From an uncultured Selenomonas sp. (GTDB taxonomy: Bacteria > Bacillota > Negativicutes > Selenomonadales > Selenomonadaceae), in the NCBI GenBank assembly GCA_937915915.1, contig CALGGN010000384.1:1-10064 (forward strand): 10,064 nt of DNA, written 5' to 3'. A model generated the notes under the pieces. It was not told the origin of the DNA. It saw only the letters and a program-made list of their open reading frames with translations, and did not search any database. Below, piece by piece: positions 7,206-10,064 of the stretch. A program made the position numbers and the translations under genes. Numbering within the stretch: the stretch's first letter is position 1; the number at the start of each line of letters is the position of its first letter.

Positions 7206-9194
7206 TTGAAGAAGACGACATACAGGTCGATTGCTTATGCGATTGCCCTGGCGGCTACGATATCCGGGATTCCCCATGGCGGCTATGCGGCGGAAAGCAA
7301 TCCGCTCAAGGAAGCTGTGTCGGCCGTTCCGAAGGACATGGCGACCATTGATTCCAAGAAGGAGGATCCTGCGGCGGCAGAGTCTTTGGGCAGACCGGTT
7401 CCAGCAGATGCCGAGATTGTGGACGAGAAAGTGGGCAAGCAGATTGCCGACCATGCGCCGGGGCAGCAGACCGCAGGAGGGGCCGTATCGGATGCCAGAA
7501 CTGAGGAATGGGTGCGCTCTCGGCCGGAGGAGCGTGCAATCAGTGCATATATGCAGCCGTTGGAAGGTCTGACCATTGTCGATGTCCAGTTCGAGGGCGC
7601 GGGAGAGAAAACGCTTCCTACGGTGCAGCAGGCAGTCTCCCAGCATGCGGGCGATGTCTTTTCCGTCACGATGGCGGAGCAGGATCGCGCGGCGATTTAC
7701 AATACGGGATATTTCTATGATCTGTATCCGACCTTTGAGCAGGTGCCGGAGGGGGTCGTCATCACCTATCATTTGCTGGAGAACCCCATTCTGGTCGATG
7801 TGGTGTTCACAGGGAATTCCGTGGAGAAGACGGAGACTCTGGAAAAGCTCATTACGGTGCCGCGGGGGGAGATCCTCAACAGTACACTGCTGCATGACAA
7901 TATTGCCGCTGTGCAGGAGCAATATCGGAAAGATGGCTATATCCTCGCAAAGGTCGCGGATATGAACATGGCGCCGGACGGGGTGCTCACATTGAGGATC
8001 AATGAGGGCATTTTGGAGGGCTACAAGGTAAAGGGCAACAAGAAGACGAAGGACAAGGTCATCCTGCGCGAGATGCGCCAGAAGGCAGGGCAGCCGTTCA
8101 ATGCGAAGCTTGCGCGCCGCAGCATGCAGCGCGTCTACAATCTGGGATTTTTCGAGGATGTCAACATCAAGATGAATCCTGGCATTGAGCCGAATGCGGT
8201 GGTCATGGAGGTCGATGTCAAGGAGAAGCGGACGGGAACCTTTGGTCTCGGCGCGGGCTACAGCAGCCAGGATGGCATCATCGGCATGATCAGCGTGAGC
8301 GATTCCAATTTCCGCGGCATCGGCGATGCCATTGGGATTGTCTTTCAGGTCAGCGGCAACGATACGGATGCCCATGGCTACAGCTTTTCCTATCGGAAAC
8401 CATGGCTGGACAAAAAGGAAACTGCGGGAACACTTCGGCTTTACAACCGTACCTACGAGTTCGGCGACTACGATACCAACGGCAACTTGAAGGAACGGTA
8501 CATGAGGAAATATTCCGGCGGCGAGCTTACGATGAGCCGTCCCAAGAGCGAGTATTCCACCAATTTTTTGACGTTCCGCAATCGCAAGGATTCCTATGTC
8601 AAGCATGTCACCAGCGGAAATGCGGGCAATCGCAGCGGTAATAAGGAGTGGCTGAATTCCAATTTCGGCACGACGCGCAGCTTCATCTTTGAGCATGTGA
8701 CGGATACACGCGACAACATCTATAATCCCACAGAGGGCGGCCGTGTGAGTCTGTCCGCAGAAATTGCGGGCATGGGCGGGGACTTCAATTTCCAGAAGCT
8801 GACCATTGATGACCAGCGATACCGCAGGGTCGGCACCAGTCAGATCATGGCCTTCCGATTGAAGTATGGCTATGGGCGCGGGGATATCTCCGAGTTCAAC
8901 CAGTATACTTTGGGCGGGCAGGATACGCTGCGCGGCTATCGGGACGACCAGTTCCGCGGGGATCATATGTTCTCGGGCACCATAGAGTACCGTTTTCCGC
9001 TGATCAGCAAAATGCAGGGCGCACTGTTCACCGACTGGGGCGGCGCATGGGATACGGGGATCCGTCCTAAGAACATGAAAATGAGCGTTGGCATCGGAGT
9101 GGCGGTCAATACGCCCCTTGGGCCGCTGCGTCTCGATTATGGCCGTGGTTCTCAGGGCGGGCGCGTGCATTTCTCCGTAGGCGGCGCGTTCTGA
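7206..9194 (+). CDS. bamA: BamA-type Omp85 outer-membrane assembly protein with three POTRA domains
   Basis: This 662-residue protein is an Omp85-superfamily insertase of BamA type, which folds beta-barrels into the outer membrane. A Sec signal peptide covers residues 1-28/29 (cleavage near GYAA|E). A low-complexity linker (about 30-118) precedes three POTRA domains: about 119-194 (LTIVDVQFEG, then NTGYFYDLYP), 195-268 (ILVDVVFTGN, then YRKDGYILAKV) and 269-342 (YKVKGNKKTKDKVI, then YNLGFFEDVNIKM). The barrel runs from about 344 to 662. It includes the family's conserved loop-6 motif as LRGY (575-578, within LGGQDTLRGYRDDQF), the GALFTDWGGAW strand and a C-terminal strand ending in Phe. E. 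coli BamA has five POTRAs and about 800 residues, so this is a shorter form. The start is TTG with AGGAGG eight bases upstream. A 44-base gap separates it from the membrane protein gene, and the next gene starts two bases after its stop. TamA is the alternative, but the general architecture and the absence of another Omp85 gene here favour BamA. Confidence 0.88.
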   Translation: MKKTTYRSIAYAIALAATISGIPHGGYAAESNPLKEAVSAVPKDMATIDSKKEDPAAAESLGRPVPADAEIVDEKVGKQIADHAPGQQTAGGAVSDARTEEWVRSRPEERAISAYMQPLEGLTIVDVQFEGAGEKTLPTVQQAVSQHAGDVFSVTMAEQDRAAIYNTGYFYDLYPTFEQVPEGVVITYHLLENPILVDVVFTGNSVEKTETLEKLITVPRGEILNSTLLHDNIAAVQEQYRKDGYILAKVADMNMAPDGVLTLRINEGILEGYKVKGNKKTKDKVILREMRQKAGQPFNAKLARRSMQRVYNLGFFEDVNIKMNPGIEPNAVVMEVDVKEKRTGTFGLGAGYSSQDGIIGMISVSDSNFRGIGDAIGIVFQVSGNDTDAHGYSFSYRKPWLDKKETAGTLRLYNRTYEFGDYDTNGNLKERYMRKYSGGELTMSRPKSEYSTNFLTFRNRKDSYVKHVTSGNAGNRSGNKEWLNSNFGTTRSFIFEHVTDTRDNIYNPTEGGRVSLSAEIAGMGGDFNFQKLTIDDQRYRRVGTSQIMAFRLKYGYGRGDISEFNQYTLGGQDTLRGYRDDQFRGDHMFSGTIEYRFPLISKMQGALFTDWGGAWDTGIRPKNMKMSVGIGVAVNTPLGPLRLDYGRGSQGGRVHFSVGGAF

Positions 9195-9196
9195 TT

Positions 9197-10064
9197 ATGA
9201 TCTGGAGGCATGGTTCTTTCGCCGTTCTGCTGTCCGTCGTATGGCTGCTGGTTTTTCTGATGCCCGTATCCGCCGCCGAGCGGATCCTCGAAGTACGGTC
9301 CGAAGTCCATGCGCAGACAGGCTTGCCCGTCACGGTGCAGGAGCGCATGCAAAAAAGCGTCGCTGCCATTGCCGAGCAGCTGCTGTCGGGGCGGGTGCTT
9401 CCACTGCAGCCTGCCGATCGCAGGGAGAAGGAGCGCGTGATCCATGAGGTTTTTGACAAAGTGCTGGTCGGATACTCTGTCCGCTCGGTGCGTATCGAGG
9501 AACAGCCGACTGCATGCGTGCATGTAGAGCTGGTTCCTTGGGATGATCTGGTGCAGGAGGTCCGGGTAGAGGTGCGGGTGGACGGCATGCCGCCGGAAGT
9601 CGAGCGCCTTGTGCGACGGGATCTTGCGGATGTGGCCCAGGTCTTTGAGGAGAGCCTTTCGGGGCTTCCTCTTGCGGCAGCGGATTGGACGAACGGCGTG
9701 CTGAAGAAACAGCTGCGTGGCTACATGGAGCAGCATTTGCCGGAGTTTTGGGCGGATTTCGATGTGATTCCGCAGACTGTGGCCCAGGTCACAATCTCTG
9801 TGTATCCAAAACTCCCTGTGATACGTTCGGTGGACTTGAACATGCGTTCGGATACCATTCCCAATATGTTCCTGCTCAATCATCGGACGCTGATGGAGGA
9901 AAAGACGGAAGCGGAGGCGGCGCTTGTTACGGAACTGGATCTTCGCAGCCGGGAGATCGAAAATCTTGCAGGCCTGGCCTTTTTCCAAAATCTTGCCGTA
10001 CTGTATTGCGAAAACAACCTTCTGACGGCGCTGGATCTGTCAAAAAACGGAAAGCTGCATACCC
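9197..10064 (+). CDS. Exported protein of unknown function, 3' partial, with LRR-like sequence fused at the right edge
   Basis: This frame is open to the right edge (289 codons). ATG 9197 lies two bases after the bamA stop, which suggests translational coupling, since no good ribosome binding site precedes it. Residues 1-26 form a Sec signal peptide (hydrophobic core AVLLSVVWLLVFLM, cleavage VSA|AE). I do not recognise a family for residues 27-236. They contain two similar alpha/beta modules: about 79-134 (helix, PTACVHVELVP, then EVRVEVRVDGMPPE) and about 167-223 (helix, TVAQVTISVYP, then IRSVDLNMRSDTIPN). This suggests an internal duplication and a periplasmic or outer-membrane protein working with BamA. 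From about residue 238 the sequence changes to leucine-rich repeat (VTELDL, NLAVLYCENNLLTALDLSKN), which looks foreign to the rest. The first part is probably a real envelope gene; the fusion is doubtful. Confidence 0.75.
   Translation, partial: MIWRHGSFAVLLSVVWLLVFLMPVSAAERILEVRSEVHAQTGLPVTVQERMQKSVAAIAEQLLSGRVLPLQPADRREKERVIHEVFDKVLVGYSVRSVRIEEQPTACVHVELVPWDDLVQEVRVEVRVDGMPPEVERLVRRDLADVAQVFEESLSGLPLAAADWTNGVLKKQLRGYMEQHLPEFWADFDVIPQTVAQVTISVYPKLPVIRSVDLNMRSDTIPNMFLLNHRTLMEEKTEAEAALVTELDLRSREIENLAGLAFFQNLAVLYCENNLLTALDLSKNGKLHT
9908..10064 (+). other. Leucine-rich-repeat fragment fused in frame at the right edge
   Basis: Codons from about 9908 read EAEAALVTELDL, then IENLAGLAFFQNLAVLYCEN, then LLTALDLSKNGKL. 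This is the beginning of a bacterial leucine-rich-repeat domain with the pattern LxxLxCxxNxLxxLDLSxN. In secreted LRR proteins, an EEE-A-x-x-V-T-x-L-D-x-S lead-in just before the first repeat is common. The preceding module protein gives no hint of LRR structure. The repeat continues off the window. Confidence 0.65.

Noticed and set aside
7170..9170. Antisense open frame of 666 codons opposite bamA
   Set aside because: It mirrors the well-supported Omp85 gene almost exactly, and its protein shows no recognisable motif, so it is a shadow of codon bias.
9210..9260. ATG 9210 just after GGAGG as an alternative start for the last gene
   Set aside because: It is in a different frame and reaches a stop within 17 codons. 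The signal-peptide frame begins at ATG 9197.

Overview
The window looks like part of the envelope-biogenesis region of a diderm Firmicute (class Negativicutes, Selenomonas-like). This is inferred from gene content: a TolC-family efflux channel, a TamB-family protein and a short Omp85/BamA-type protein with three POTRA domains. All lie on one strand, are GC-rich (clearly above 50% by eye), have strong GGAGG-type ribosome binding sites, and include GTG and TTG starts. No database search was possible, so the genus is a guess from recall.

Layout, all on the + strand. (1) 3-1454: an open frame entering from the left edge. About its first 150 bases read as a LacI/GalR-type regulator effector domain, and the rest as a TolC-family protein without signal peptide or first helix. 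(2) 1497-5828: a 1443-residue TamB-like protein. (3) 5858-6490: a compact sigma-70 family factor with a GTG start. (4) 6499-6527: a possible housekeeping promoter. (5) 6568-7161: a single-pass membrane protein of unknown function. (6) 7206-9194: a BamA-type Omp85 protein with a TTG start. (7) 9197-10064: an exported protein of unknown function with two tandem alpha/beta modules. Its last ~50 residues switch to leucine-rich-repeat sequence and run off the right edge. No gap between genes exceeds about 80 bases, and I see no RNA genes, insertion sequences, CRISPR arrays or clear terminators.

The core (about 160-9900) makes sense as an outer-membrane assembly and export block. The Omp85 protein would insert beta-barrels. 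TamB would span the periplasm and partner it, since no second Omp85 protein (TamA) is seen here. TolC would supply the outer-membrane exit duct. A sigma factor and a membrane protein with anti-sigma-like topology sit between tamB and the Omp85 gene, so a dedicated envelope regulatory circuit is possible but untested.

The most important caution is that both ends look chimeric. A regulator fragment is fused in frame to TolC on the left, and an LRR fragment is fused in frame to an unrelated exported protein on the right. This may be an assembly or amplification artefact at the ends of a short contig, or real recombination. Neither fusion should be taken as a natural gene until it is checked.
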